A DNA stretch of 64,000 bases from Bradyrhizobium sp. AZCC 2262 (GCF_036924535.1 NZ_JAZHRT010000001.1:8742001-8806000), one strand, 5' to 3'. Positions 7,629 to 16,622 are shown, counted from the stretch's first letter. Made by a program: numbers and translations. Notes: a model not told the origin generated them from the sequence alone.

Positions 7629-8552
7629 CTACGCCGTCATGTTGATCTTCCACAGACCTTCCTTCGAGAGCTGCTGAATCTCGGACACGATCAGCGTCGC
7701 AATCGTCGTCGTCGCGATCGACGGCGGATGGGCGATCGGCGAGGCCAGGATCAGTTCGCGCGACACCGAGGGACTGACGGCGGCCATCTCCAGCCGTTTC
7801 GCCGCCACCTCGGTGCGGATCGCCGACGGCGGCAACAGCGTATAGCCGAGCCCTTCCTCCATCAGGCTGATCTGGGCGCGATAGGAATCCACCTCGATCA
7901 TGGCGTCGAGCTTCAATTTCTCGCGCGCCAGCGCCTTCGCCAGCAGCGCCCGCAAGCCGTGCGAGATGCTCGGCAGGATCAGCTTCTGCTTCGCCAGCCA
8001 TTTGAGCTCGACCTGCTTCCGCTTGCTCAGGCCAGAGCCGGGCGGCCCGACGGCGACGATATCCTCGCGGCCGATCGACTGGACCTGAAGATGCAGATCG
8101 ACCGCCGGCCCATAGATGATCGCGAGATCCATTTCGCCGCGGTGCAGCCACTCGACCAGATGGCCGCCATAGCTTTCCACGATGCGCAGCGAGACGTCGG
8201 GAAACTCGTTGATGACGCGGCGGGCGAACCGTCCGGACAGCACCGCGCTCACCGTCGGCACCAGGCCGAGGATGACGCGGCCCGACGGATTACCGTTCGC
8301 CGATTTGAGGTCGTCGCTGACCTGCTCGATCTGGCGAATGAGCCCCGTGGTGCGGTCGAGCAGCATCCGGCCGGCGCTGGTCAGCAGCATGCCGCGGCCG
8401 TTGCGGACGAACAGCTCGACGCGAAGCTCGTGCTCGAGCAGCTTGATGTGCCGGCTCAGCGCAGGCTGGGCGGCGCGCAGCCGGTCCGCCGCCTTGCTGA
8501 GGCTGCCCAGCTCGGCCACGGCGCGGAAGGTGCGCAATTGTTTGAGGTCCAT
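7629..8552 (-). CDS. LysR-family transcriptional regulator
   Basis: A 307-residue protein with the standard LysR plan. Residues 1-60 form the winged helix: MDLKQLRTFRAVAELGSLSK, then AADRLRAAQPALSRHIKLLE with the recognition helix. The periplasmic-binding-protein-like effector domain follows from about residue 90 (GRVILGLVPTVSAV). Length is normal for the family. It lies convergent with the TPP decarboxylase pair and divergent from the rhodanese gene, 167 bases apart; LysR proteins often control the divergent neighbour, so the rhodanese gene is the likelier target. Inducer unknown. Confidence 0.9.
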   Translation of the reverse strand: MDLKQLRTFRAVAELGSLSKAADRLRAAQPALSRHIKLLEHELRVELFVRNGRGMLLTSAGRMLLDRTTGLIRQIEQVSDDLKSANGNPSGRVILGLVPTVSAVLSGRFARRVINEFPDVSLRIVESYGGHLVEWLHRGEMDLAIIYGPAVDLHLQVQSIGREDIVAVGPPGSGLSKRKQVELKWLAKQKLILPSISHGLRALLAKALAREKLKLDAMIEVDSYRAQISLMEEGLGYTLLPPSAIRTEVAAKRLEMAAVSPSVSRELILASPIAHPPSIATTTIATLIVSEIQQLSKEGLWKINMTA

Positions 8553-8719
8553 TGGATGCCTAGATGCTCATTCAGCGGCATCATATGCGGTTTCGAGCAG
8601 GCCCGTGCAATTAGATCAATGCTCCCATGACATGAGAGTTAATGGCCTGCCGGGCGTGACGGGCCGCGCGCGATGCTGCTAGTCATGCAAGTACGATCCA
8701 CACCTGGAATTCCCGATTC

Positions 8720-9952
8720 ATGACCTTGCCGTCCGTCACCCCACCCGAAATCCGCACCGCGCTGCTGTTGCGCGATGAAATCGCACTGCTCGATGTCAGG
8801 CATGAGGCCGTCTTTGCCACCGGCCATCCGCTGTTTGCCGCCAACATGGCCGCTGACCGGATCACGTTGGAGGCCGAAGCGCGGCTGCCGCGCAAGGACG
8901 CGCCGATCGTCCTCTACGATGACGGTGAAGGCCTCGTGCCGCAGGCTGCGGATCGTCTGAACGCCTTGGACTACACCAATGTCCGCCAGCTTGACGTTGG
9001 GCTGCGGGGCTGGAAATCGGCGGGCTATGAAGTGTTCCAGGACGTCAATTCCTATGCCAAGGCCTTTGGCGAGCTGGTGGAGCATCGCCGCCACACGCCT
9101 TCGCTGGCCGCCGAGGAAGTCAGCGCCCTGATTGCTGATGGCGCCAACATTCAAATCCTCGATGTCCGCCGGTTCGACGAATACGCGACCATGAATATCC
9201 CGGGCTCGATCAGCGTACCCGGTGCGGAGCTGGTGCTGCGTGCGGGCCGCGCTGCGCCGGATTCCGAAACCACCATTATCGTCAATTGCGCCGGCCGCAC
9301 CCGCTCGATCATCGGCACGCAATCGCTGATCAATGCCGGCGTCACCAACAAGGTGCGGGCGCTGCGCAACGGAACGATCGGCTGGACGCTGGCCAAACAG
9401 AATCTCGAACATGGCTCGAAGAGACGCGGCGAGATCGGCGCCATCGCGGGCGGTGACGCCAATGCGCGTGATGTCGCCTATCGCGCCGGCGTCCGGCACG
9501 TGGGCCTTGCGGAGATGGCGGCGCTGCAGGCGCAGGCCGATCGAACGCTGTATCGTTTCGACGTGCGCTCGGAAGAGGAATACTCCGCGGGCCATCTCAC
9601 AGGCTTTCGCCATTATGCTGGCGGGCAGCTGGTGCAGGAGATCGACATGGCAGCCCCGGTGCGCGGCGCGCGCATCGTGCTGACCGACAATTTGCGTGTC
9701 CGCGCCGACATGACCGCGTCCTGGCTCGCGCAGATGGGATGGGAAACCTATGTGCTCGAAGGCGGCTATGACGGCACGCTCGAGATCGGCCCGCCGCTTG
9801 TGATTCCAAAGCCCGATCCGTCACATCGCTATCGTCGTCCCTATGAGGGCACCGATATCAAGGAAAGCGCGATGCAGGCCTATCTTGACTGGGAGTACGG
9901 CCTCGTCGAACAGCTCCGCCGCGACGCAAGCCACGGATTTTTCGTCATCTGA
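8720..9952 (+). CDS. multi-domain rhodanese (sulfurtransferase)
   Basis: A 410-residue protein with three rhodanese-like modules. In the first the catalytic-loop position reads IVLYDDGEG and lacks cysteine. The second holds an intact loop, VNCAGRTRS, with Cys190 able to carry the persulfide. The third reads IVLTDNLRVRAD and again lacks cysteine. The product would transfer sulfane sulfur between a donor and an acceptor in the cytoplasm. The C-terminus (AMQAYLDWEYGLVEQL...HGFFVI) is typical of this multi-rhodanese family. No signal peptide. Divergent from the LysR gene, which may regulate it. Confidence 0.85.
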   Translation: MTLPSVTPPEIRTALLLRDEIALLDVRHEAVFATGHPLFAANMAADRITLEAEARLPRKDAPIVLYDDGEGLVPQAADRLNALDYTNVRQLDVGLRGWKSAGYEVFQDVNSYAKAFGELVEHRRHTPSLAAEEVSALIADGANIQILDVRRFDEYATMNIPGSISVPGAELVLRAGRAAPDSETTIIVNCAGRTRSIIGTQSLINAGVTNKVRALRNGTIGWTLAKQNLEHGSKRRGEIGAIAGGDANARDVAYRAGVRHVGLAEMAALQAQADRTLYRFDVRSEEEYSAGHLTGFRHYAGGQLVQEIDMAAPVRGARIVLTDNLRVRADMTASWLAQMGWETYVLEGGYDGTLEIGPPLVIPKPDPSHRYRRPYEGTDIKESAMQAYLDWEYGLVEQLRRDASHGFFVI

Positions 9953-9958
9953 GCCGCG

Positions 9959-10022
9959 CAGCATGGGTGGAGCGACTTGTCGCGCCGTAGCTCAAAGAGC
10001 GAAGGCGGAAGCGATGCCCATC
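9959..10022. repeat. dispersed repeat (GCATGGGTGGAGCG family)
   Basis: Begins GCATGGGTGGAGCGACTTGT and ends GCGGAAGCGATGCCCATC; the ends ATGGGT/GCCCAT are near-complementary. The inner CGCCGTAGCTCAAAGAGCGA is characteristic of a Bradyrhizobium repeat. A second member lies at 46588-46670. It fills the gap between two convergent genes and touches the stop codon of the downstream minus-strand gene. Confidence 0.6.
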
Positions 10023-10740
10023 ATTCGTCGCCGCCCATCATGCTCTCAAGTTTTTCCGCCGCATAATTCTCGCCGATCGACAACGCACAAATCCGCGAGA
10101 GCTGCACGTAGGAAAGCCCGGTCTCCTCGGCCCATGCGTTGAACTGCGCCTGCACCTTGGCGAGATCGCGCTTCGAAGTCACCGTTTCCGCGATGTCGAG
10201 CCCGGCGTCGCGCAGGCACAGCACGACGTCCCTGGAGGTGACGAACCCGTCCCAGCCGAGGAAGCGCAGCATCATCTGTCCGGTATTGCCGCCGAGCCGG
10301 CTGCCGCGCTTGGACAGGAGTTCGAGCAGCCCGACCTCGTCGGACGAGGGCCAGTTCGCGAGGAACTTGCCGAAGCTGCCGTGCTCCCGGGCGATGTCCC
10401 GGACGAAGCTGGCATTGGCGCGCACCGACATGATCTTGGCGCCGTTGCGCACGATGCGCGTGTCCTTCATCAGGTCGTCCCAGAACTCGTCCGGCTTCAG
10501 CGACAGCGGGCCCGGCTTGAAGCCGAGAAATGCTTTCTCGAAGCCAGGCCATTTGCTCTCGATCACGCTCCAGGCAAACCCCGCCGAGAATGCCCGCTTG
10601 GTCATTTCGGCGAGAATCCGGTCGTCACCGAGCCTGGCGAGCGTCTTCGGGTCGGGATTGGCCGGCAGCAGCTTGGCGAGCGCCTTGGGGCCGCCTTTGC
10701 GCTTCTCGGCCCTGGCGCGAATGGTCTTGAACGCGGTCAC
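10021..10740 (-). CDS. tag: DNA-3-methyladenine glycosylase I
   Basis: The product excises 3-methyladenine from alkylated DNA. The GTG at 10740 gives VTAFKTIRARAEKRKGG, the usual N-terminus for this group, and follows an AGGGGGGG purine run; the frame remains open upstream to 10881 but that extension is unlike the family. Features: RILAEMTKRAFSAGFAWSVIESKWPGFEKAF (helix-hairpin-helix glycosylase core, residues about 45-75), NGAKIMSVRANASFV and the C-terminal FLGWDGFVTSRDV. About 239 residues, somewhat longer than E. coli Tag, as usual for the alphaproteobacterial branch. Monocistronic. Confidence 0.82.
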   Translation of the reverse strand: MTAFKTIRARAEKRKGGPKALAKLLPANPDPKTLARLGDDRILAEMTKRAFSAGFAWSVIESKWPGFEKAFLGFKPGPLSLKPDEFWDDLMKDTRIVRNGAKIMSVRANASFVRDIAREHGSFGKFLANWPSSDEVGLLELLSKRGSRLGGNTGQMMLRFLGWDGFVTSRDVVLCLRDAGLDIAETVTSKRDLAKVQAQFNAWAEETGLSYVQLSRICALSIGENYAAEKLESMMGGDE

Positions 10741-11049
10741 GGTGTTCGGCCCCCCCCTGAACGACGGCTGATGTGAAAAATATGCGTAAAACGCCTCAAA
10801 ACCGCAGTGTAGCCGATCATTAGCGTCGCTGCATGCAGCCTGAGAGGTTAACCGTCGCAGAAGTGATCGGCTGACCTGCAAAGAATGGATGGCGTATTGG
10901 CTGGTTTTCGCCTAAAGCACCCGCAACCTCAATGAAATCGGTCAGGCCGTACGGCTGCGCTTTGTGAAACGCGCAAGCCTCGAGCCATTTCGGTTCGGGG
11001 CAGTATTCAACATTTCCGGCTGATAGAGCCAACCAGGGTCTGACATCAC

Positions 11050-12918
11050 GTGACATTATTGCCCACCCATCCGCCGCTCGCCCGAGCTTTGGCGGAACGC
11101 AACTTCGATCGGCTTACGCAGGTACAGACCGCGGTGCTGGCCGACGACGCGGCCGGCCGCGACCTGCTGGTTTCGGCGCAAACCGGTTCGGGCAAAACGG
11201 TCGCCTACGGCCTGGCGCTTGCAAACAACCTGCTTAATGGCGCCGAGCGGTTCGAGCGCGCCGCCGCCCCGCTGGCGCTGATCGTCGCACCGACGCGCGA
11301 ATTGGCGCTTCAGGTGCATCGCGAACTCGCCTGGCTCTATCAGCATGCCGATGCGCGCGTGGTTTCCTGTGTCGGCGGCATGGATCCGCGCCGCGAGCAG
11401 CGTGAGCTCGCCGCGGGCGCTCACATCGTGGTCGGCACGCCCGGGCGGCTCTGCGACCATCTGCGGCGCGGCCGGCTCGACGTCTCGGAACTGAAGGCGA
11501 TCGTGCTCGACGAGGCCGACGAGATGCTCGATCTCGGTTTTCGCGAGGACATGGAATTCATCCTTGAGGCCACGCCGGACGAACGCCGCACGCTGCTGTT
11601 TTCGGCGACGTTGCCGCGTGGCATCGTGGCGCTGGCGAAGGAATATCAGCAACAGGCCTTTCGCGTCGAAGTCGCGGGCGACGAGGGCGGCCATGCCGAC
11701 ATCGAGTACCGCGCGATCCGGATTGCCGCCGGCGATGTCGAGCACGCCGTCGTCAATATTCTGCGATTCTACGAATCACCGAGCGCACTGGTGTTTTGCA
11801 ACACGCGGGAAGCTGTTCGACATCTGCAGGCGACACTGCTGGAGCGCGGCTTCTCCGTGGTCGCGCTGTCAGGCGAACTGACCCAGAACGAGCGAACCCA
11901 GGCACTGCAGGCGTTGCGGGATGGCCGCGCCCGCGTCTGCGTGGCGACCGACGTGGCGGCGCGCGGCATCGACCTGCCGAACCTCGATCTCGTCATTCAC
12001 GCCGATATTCCGAATGATCCGGAAGTCATGCAGCATCGCTCCGGCCGTACCGGCCGCGCGGGCCGCAAGGGCGTCAGCATCATTTTGGTGCCGCCGGCAC
12101 GCAGGCGGCGCGCCGAGGTGCTGCTGAATCTCGCCGGCATCGATACGGTGTGGGGCACGGCGCCCCAGCCGGATGAAATTCGCAAGCTCGATCAGGAGCG
12201 CATGCTGAAAGATGCGCTGTTTTCAGAGGAGACGACGCCTGAGGATCTGGCGCTGGCGCAGGCCCTGCTCGCCGAACGGTCGGCGGAGGACGTTGCCGCG
12301 GCGCTGGCGCGGCTCTATCGCGCACGGCTCCCGTCGCCCGAGGACATCGTCGATCCCGGCGAGAATCGTGTCAAATCTCGTGCGGAACGCGCCCGGGAGA
12401 AGACCGATCGCGAGACCGGTCAGGGATCGAAGCCTGCAAAATCCTCGCCGCGTCACCGCATGGAGGACGGCGTCTGGTTCAGCGCCGCGATCGGCCGCAG
12501 GAAGAACGCCGAAGCGCGCTGGCTGCTGCCGATGCTGTGCCGCCGCGGCAGTATCAAGAAGGAGGACATCGGCGCCATCCGCATTCTCGATACTACCACC
12601 GAGTTCGAGATTTCCGCGCGCGTCGCCGACCGCTTCGCCGCACGAATCCGTCGTCCCGACAAGGAAGACAGCATCCGCATCGAGGCGATGAAAGATGCGC
12701 CGCGACGCGAGGAGGTTCGCGAGAAGGAATGGACACCAAAGTCGCACGGCAAAAACGCAAAGACCCCTGACAAGCCGGCGTTTGACAAGAAGGCGCATTA
12801 CGATACCAAAAGGCGGGATCGAGCCGAGCCGGCGCACGCGGGAAAGCCGCGGCATGAACATGGAGCGTCTGCAAAGCCCGCATTCGGCAAGAAGAAAAAG
12901 AAGAAGTTTCGCGGTTGA
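11050..12918 (+). CDS. DEAD-box ATP-dependent RNA helicase
   Basis: Starts with GTG at 11050. The 622-residue protein shows the full helicase series: Q-motif region FDRLTQVQTAVL, Walker A AQTGSGKT (about residue 43), PTRELALQ, VLDEADEMLDLGF (about 153), SAT (about 185), then ARGIDLPNLD and HRSGRTGRAGRKG in the second RecA lobe. Residues about 475-545 (VWFSAAIGRRKNAEARWLLP...EFEISARVADRF) look like a DbpA/CsdA-type RNA-binding domain. The tail is rich in lysine and ends KKKKKKFRG. Likely role: ribosome assembly or mRNA remodelling, often cold-induced in the family. Monocistronic. Confidence 0.92.
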   Translation: MTLLPTHPPLARALAERNFDRLTQVQTAVLADDAAGRDLLVSAQTGSGKTVAYGLALANNLLNGAERFERAAAPLALIVAPTRELALQVHRELAWLYQHADARVVSCVGGMDPRREQRELAAGAHIVVGTPGRLCDHLRRGRLDVSELKAIVLDEADEMLDLGFREDMEFILEATPDERRTLLFSATLPRGIVALAKEYQQQAFRVEVAGDEGGHADIEYRAIRIAAGDVEHAVVNILRFYESPSALVFCNTREAVRHLQATLLERGFSVVALSGELTQNERTQALQALRDGRARVCVATDVAARGIDLPNLDLVIHADIPNDPEVMQHRSGRTGRAGRKGVSIILVPPARRRRAEVLLNLAGIDTVWGTAPQPDEIRKLDQERMLKDALFSEETTPEDLALAQALLAERSAEDVAAALARLYRARLPSPEDIVDPGENRVKSRAERAREKTDRETGQGSKPAKSSPRHRMEDGVWFSAAIGRRKNAEARWLLPMLCRRGSIKKEDIGAIRILDTTTEFEISARVADRFAARIRRPDKEDSIRIEAMKDAPRREEVREKEWTPKSHGKNAKTPDKPAFDKKAHYDTKRRDRAEPAHAGKPRHEHGASAKPAFGKKKKKKFRG

Positions 12919-12970
12919 CCGGCGGGATCTCCATCTCAGGCCGCTGCCGCCGATCTGACGGAGGCGCGTC

Positions 12971-13975
12971 ATGGATGCCAGCTTCAAGCGAAACACGGGT
13001 TCACGTGGCGACAGTGTGATCGACCGCCGTTCTGTTCTCACGCTTATCAGCGCGGCGCTGATGCCTTCTCTTGTCAGCGCCGCCCAATATCCGTCCCGGC
13101 CGATCAGGATCATCGTGCCGTTTGGACCGGGAGGGTCGGGCGACATCACGGCGCGCCTGATTGGCAAGCAGATCGAGGAGAAAACCAGGCAGGCGGTCGT
13201 CATCGACAATCGCCCCGGTGCCAACGGCATCATCGGCACCATGGCGGTGAAGATCGCGGAGCCTGACGGCTATACGGTGCTGCTGATCACCACCAGCACC
13301 CATGCCGCCAATGTCAGCCTCGTGCGCAATCTGTCTTACGATCCTGCCAAGGACTTCACCGTGGTCGGCGTGTTTCGTTCCAGCGGCAGCTACCTGATGG
13401 TGCGGCCGCAGGCGCCGTGGCGCGACCTTGCCGGCTTGATCGCGGCCGCCAAGGCCGCGCCCGGCAAGTTCACCTTTGGTTATTTCAATGCCTCCTCGCG
13501 CACGCCGCCCGAGTATCTCGGCAAGCTCGCCGGGGTCGAGCTGCAGGGTGTGCCTTATCGCGCGATCGCAAATGCGGTGGCGGATTTGATCGGCGGTGAA
13601 ATTAATTGCCTGTTCATGGATACGACGGCCTCGAATCAATATTTGCAGAACGGTCAGCTGCGTCCGCTGGCGATTACGCGGTTGAAGCGCGCGCCGACAA
13701 CGCCGGATGTGCCGGCCGTCGCCGAGACCTTTCCGGGCTTCGAACTCACCGGCTTCCTCGGCATGGCCGTCCCGTCGGCCACGCCTCGCGATATCGTCGA
13801 GCAATTGAACGGGTTGATCAACGAGGCCTTGGCCGCGCCGGCGGTACGAAGGCGAATGGACGAGTTCGGCTTGTCCTGGGATACTACGGACCTTGCCGCC
13901 TGTGAAGCTGAAGTGCGGGCGGAGCGCGAGCGCTGGACTGAATATACTCGCGTTGCCGGTATTCAGCCCGAGTGA
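12971..13975 (+). CDS. Bug-family periplasmic solute receptor (TctC-like)
   Basis: A 334-residue exported receptor. A charged N-region with RR is followed by SVLTLISAALMPSLVSAAQ, then the diagnostic opening YPSRPIRIIVPFGPGGSGD (residues about 38-57) and VVIDNRPGANGIIG, both hallmarks of the Bug family, and later PDVPAVAETFPGFELTGFLG. Bug proteins bind carboxylates and serve tripartite tricarboxylate transporters; no TctA/TctB genes are nearby, which is normal for orphan Bug receptors. It is followed after 21 bases by a DUF1330 gene, suggesting a small catabolic operon. Confidence 0.9.
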   Translation: MDASFKRNTGSRGDSVIDRRSVLTLISAALMPSLVSAAQYPSRPIRIIVPFGPGGSGDITARLIGKQIEEKTRQAVVIDNRPGANGIIGTMAVKIAEPDGYTVLLITTSTHAANVSLVRNLSYDPAKDFTVVGVFRSSGSYLMVRPQAPWRDLAGLIAAAKAAPGKFTFGYFNASSRTPPEYLGKLAGVELQGVPYRAIANAVADLIGGEINCLFMDTTASNQYLQNGQLRPLAITRLKRAPTTPDVPAVAETFPGFELTGFLGMAVPSATPRDIVEQLNGLINEALAAPAVRRRMDEFGLSWDTTDLAACEAEVRAERERWTEYTRVAGIQPE

Positions 13976-13996
13976 TGCATTGAACAGAGGACGATC

Positions 13997-14287
13997 ATGA
14001 GCGTCTACATCATCGCGCAGCTGAAGTTCACCCGTCGCGAACTCTATGACCGCTATCAATCGCGCTTCATGGGCGTATTCAGCAAATTCAAGGGCAAGCT
14101 GCTGGTGGCGGACGCGCATCCGGTGGTGCTGGAAGGCGAGTGGCCGCGCGACAAGGTCGTGATCATGGAATTCCCGGATGACGCTGCCGCGCAGGAATTC
14201 CAGAATTCTCCCGAATATCAGGAGATATCGGTGGATCGAAAAGCGGGCGTCGACGCGATCGTGCTCACGGTGAGAGGCCTGTCCTGA
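13997..14287 (+). CDS. DUF1330 family protein (96 aa)
   Basis: ATG at 13997 follows CAGAGGACGATC. The product is a dimeric alpha/beta-barrel (ferredoxin-like) protein: MSVYIIAQLKFTRRELYDRY, then LVADAHPVVLEGEWPRDKVV and IMEFPDDAAAQEFQNSPEYQ. The WPRDKVVIMEFPD segment is diagnostic of DUF1330. These proteins often accompany catabolic genes; no reaction is established. It probably shares a transcript with the Bug receptor gene upstream. Confidence 0.88.
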   Translation: MSVYIIAQLKFTRRELYDRYQSRFMGVFSKFKGKLLVADAHPVVLEGEWPRDKVVIMEFPDDAAAQEFQNSPEYQEISVDRKAGVDAIVLTVRGLS

Positions 14288-14425
14288 ACGGGCCGGGCGA
14301 GCACGACTTCATATCCCCGTGAAACTGCGGGTGAAGCTGCCCGGGTTTGGCCAGGAGCATTGCAGTAATGATGAGGGTCATATAAAAGGCTCTCGCTGTG
14401 TTCAATCGTTGCAGGAGCGGCTTCC

Positions 14426-15119
14426 ATGGGAACGGCAATCGTCATCGGTGTTGGGCCGGATCAAGGCCTTGGCGCGCAGCTCTGCAAACGCTTTGCGGCT
14501 GAGGGCCTCAATATTCTGGTCGGCACTCGATGCCGTCGTGGCCGATATCGTCGCCGCGGGTGGGCGTGCAGTTTCCGTGGTCGCGGACGCGACCAGCGAA
14601 GCCGATATTGTCGCGTTGTTCGATCAGGCAGGCGGCGACCTCGAGCTGGCGATCTACAACGCGGGCAACAATACGCCAGGCAAGATCATCGATATGGAGG
14701 CCGGCTATTTCGAGCAGAGCTGGCGCGTCGTATGCTTTGGCGGCTTCTTGTTCGGGCGTGAAGCCGTCCGCCGCATGGTTCCGAAAGGCGTGGGAACGCT
14801 GCTGTTTACGGGTGCGAGCGCGTCTCTCAGGGGACGTTCGGGCTTCGGTGCTTTCAATTCGGCCAAGGCCGGGCTTCGCACGTTGGCGCAGGCGATGGCA
14901 AAGGAATACGCAAGCGACGGTATCCATGTCGGCCACGTGGTGGTCGATGGTGCGATCGGCGGTGAAAAGATAAGAAAGCGTTTCCCTGACGCGGCTAGCC
15001 GCGAGGATCGACTGATCAGCATCGACGGCATCGTTGACAGCTTCGTTTTTCTTCACAAGCAGCCGCGCCGGGCCTGGTCCTTCGAACTCGACGTGCGAAC
15101 CTCGCACGAGAATTGGTGA
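14426..15119 (+). pseudogene. short-chain dehydrogenase/reductase, frameshifted
   Basis: AGGAGCGG precedes the ATG at 14426. The first segment (MGTAIVIGVGPDQGLGAQLC ... GLNILV) is the N-terminal Rossmann unit with a GxxxGLG-type glycine pattern. Near 14515-14533 the reading passes into another frame, which continues as ALDAVVADIVAAGGRAVSVV and keeps SDR character to the stop at 15119. Residues normally found between NILV and ALDAVV (the GRTK-like segment that contacts NADP) are missing, so a small deletion is the simplest reading. The active-site tyrosine position reads AFNSAKAG, i.e. Phe instead of Tyr. Either a decayed gene or an assembly error. Confidence 0.75.
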
Positions 15120-15209
15120 ATCCCGGCGGATATTTCGGCAGCGGTTCAGCGCCTGAGATGGCGGACCAGCGTGCTCGCCGTTTCAAGCGCTAAGTTGATA
15201 CGCGTTGGA

Positions 15210-15378
15210 GTCACGGCAAAAGCCGTGACCTGTGTACGTACGAGATTGGCGTCTCTCGCCTCAAGGGCGTCTCAAGGGTTTATCAAGCTTCCTCACGTCC
15301 ATTTGTCCCGTGCGACGAAGAACCTGTGAACTATCTCACAGGCCTTCTTCGCGCGGGCTGACATTTTGCCCGCGCGAA
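15210..15378 (+). promoter_or_regulatory. three-hairpin leader before a small gene
   Basis: Three stems in a row. First: GTCACGGC / GCCGTGAC with an AAAA loop (15210-15229). Second: CGAAGAACCTGTGA (15316-15329) pairs with TCACAGG-CC-TTCTTCG (15336-15351), 14 pairs with a two-base bulge. Third: TTCGCGCGGGC (15348-15358) pairs with GCCCGCGCGAA (15368-15378). The second and third share bases 15348-15351, so their full forms compete. The region ends 24 bases before the ATG at 15403. No known RNA family is recognised. Confidence 0.4.
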
Positions 15379-15402
15379 ACACCAGCACGCGGGGCATCAG
15401 CG

Positions 15403-15681
15403 ATGCGTATTTTCTCCGAAGGCGAATTCAGGCAGCGTACGAAGCGCAAGGGCTTCTTTGCACGCCTGCTCGAAGCGCTTCACCGCTCGCGGCGCCGCGA
15501 GGCGATACGGGTGTTGCGTCGTTACCGTCATTTGATCGCCGGACAGGCACAGGTTCGTCCCGCGACGTATGCGCCTGGATCCCGACAAACCGAGAAGAGC
15601 AGCCGAAATGCCCACGGAAATAGCACGCTCGCCAACGCCATCCGCCGGGCGCGCCGGAATGCCAGGAATGAATTCGCGTGA
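15403..15681 (+). CDS. basic small hypothetical protein (92 aa)
   Basis: ATG at 15403 (MRIFSEGEFRQRTKRKGFFA). The first 50 residues form a strongly basic amphipathic region (LLEALHRSRRREAIRVLRRY) and the C-terminus is again basic (AIRRARRNARNEF). The N-terminal motif FSEGEFRQR-x-KR recurs in small Bradyrhizobium proteins of unknown role. No signal or membrane segment. The basic composition suggests nucleic-acid binding or membrane-surface association, which is inference. A structured leader lies directly upstream. Confidence 0.7.
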   Translation: MRIFSEGEFRQRTKRKGFFARLLEALHRSRRREAIRVLRRYRHLIAGQAQVRPATYAPGSRQTEKSSRNAHGNSTLANAIRRARRNARNEFA

Positions 15682-15862
15682 CGTAACGCCACTTAGCATC
15701 ACTGCGCTCGCCATCATCGCCATCCTCATACTGGTCCTGCATGTCGCTGGCGGCGACTTGCTCGTTCATTCGCAGGCGCATGCGTCGATTGCTGCGCCGG
15801 GCGATGAAGCGATGTGCCCGGCGGATGCAGCGCCGTCGGCGCCATCACTGCCGTTTAACTAG
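15659..15862 (+). CDS. small single-pass membrane protein (67 aa), start uncertain
   Basis: The segment ITALAIIAILILVLHVAG forms one clear membrane helix near the N-terminus, followed by a short Ala/Pro-rich exported tail with one cysteine (EAMCPADAAP). Possible starts in the same frame are 15611, 15659 and 15668; the later ones overlap the end of the previous gene only slightly, and the 15668 ATG lies just after CCAGGA. No known family. A real hydrophobic helix in an otherwise Arg/Pro-rich neighbourhood argues for coding, but support is limited. Confidence 0.45.
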   Translation: MPGMNSRDVTPLSITALAIIAILILVLHVAGGDLLVHSQAHASIAAPGDEAMCPADAAPSAPSLPFN

Positions 15863-15885
15863 CCTATTCGCGAGGGGCGAAACGC

Positions 15886-16622
15886 ATGCCGGATCTGGCG
15901 ACCAATCTGCTGTTGTGCGTCGCCGTGTTCGCCGGCGCCTTTGTCTCCAGCCTTGCCAGCTTTGCGTTCTCCGCCGTGGCGGGCGCGATCCTGCTGCGCA
16001 TTTTCCAGCCGATGGAGGCGATGCCCCTGATGATGGCCTGCAGTATCGGCGTGCAGGCCGCCAATTTATGGGCGCTCCGCCGCAAACATCCAGTGGGAAG
16101 GCAGCCTGCTCTTGATCGTCGGTGGCGCGCTCGGCATCCCGATTGCGATCTACCTGCTGCAGAATGCGGACACGCACATTCTCCGGGTAGCCTTCGGGAT
16201 CATCGTCGCCATCTATGCCGGCTATATACTGTTCCGGCCGACGCTGGCGCGCGGCGGCGCAACAGCCCAGCCGGCATCTCACGGCGCTGATCGGATTCGG
16301 CGGCGGCCTGGTCGGCGGCTTGACCGCGATGCCCGGCGCCATTCCGACCATCTGGTGCGACATGCGCGGACTGCCGAAGAGCGACCAGCGCGGGCTGGTG
16401 CAGCCGTTCATCGCCATCATGCAGGTGCTGGCGCTGGCGTTATTGCTCGGGCGCCAAAGCCTGTCTTCCAAACTCGTGATCGACTTCGTCATCAGCGTGC
16501 CGGCGCTGTTCGCGGGTTCCGTGCTCGGCATTGTTGCATTCCGGAACATCAATGAGGTCGGGTTTCGCCGGGCTATTCTTGTGCTATTGCTGGTCTCAGG
16601 CGCTTCGCTCGCTTTGGCGTGA
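15886..16622 (+). pseudogene. TauE/SafE-like sulfite exporter, two frameshifts
   Basis: Three consecutive frames together encode one TauE/SafE-type permease. Frame one: MPDLATNLLLCVAVFAGAFV to QAANLWALRR. Frame two: WEGSLLLIVGGALGIPIAIY to LFRPTLARGG. Frame three: HLTALIGFGGGLVGGLTAMP to the stop at 16622. The first shift is explained by one extra A in the AAA at 16084-16086 (reading CGC-AAC-ATC restores RNIQWEG). The second lies in the GC-rich run 16247-16260. Duplicated glycine-rich membrane halves are typical of the family, which exports sulfite or sulfonates. As written no full product can be made. Confidence 0.8.

Noticed and set aside
10741..10881. 47-codon upstream extension of the tag gene
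   Set aside because: The extension is unlike the family; the GTG at 10740 yields the usual N-terminus after a purine-rich run.
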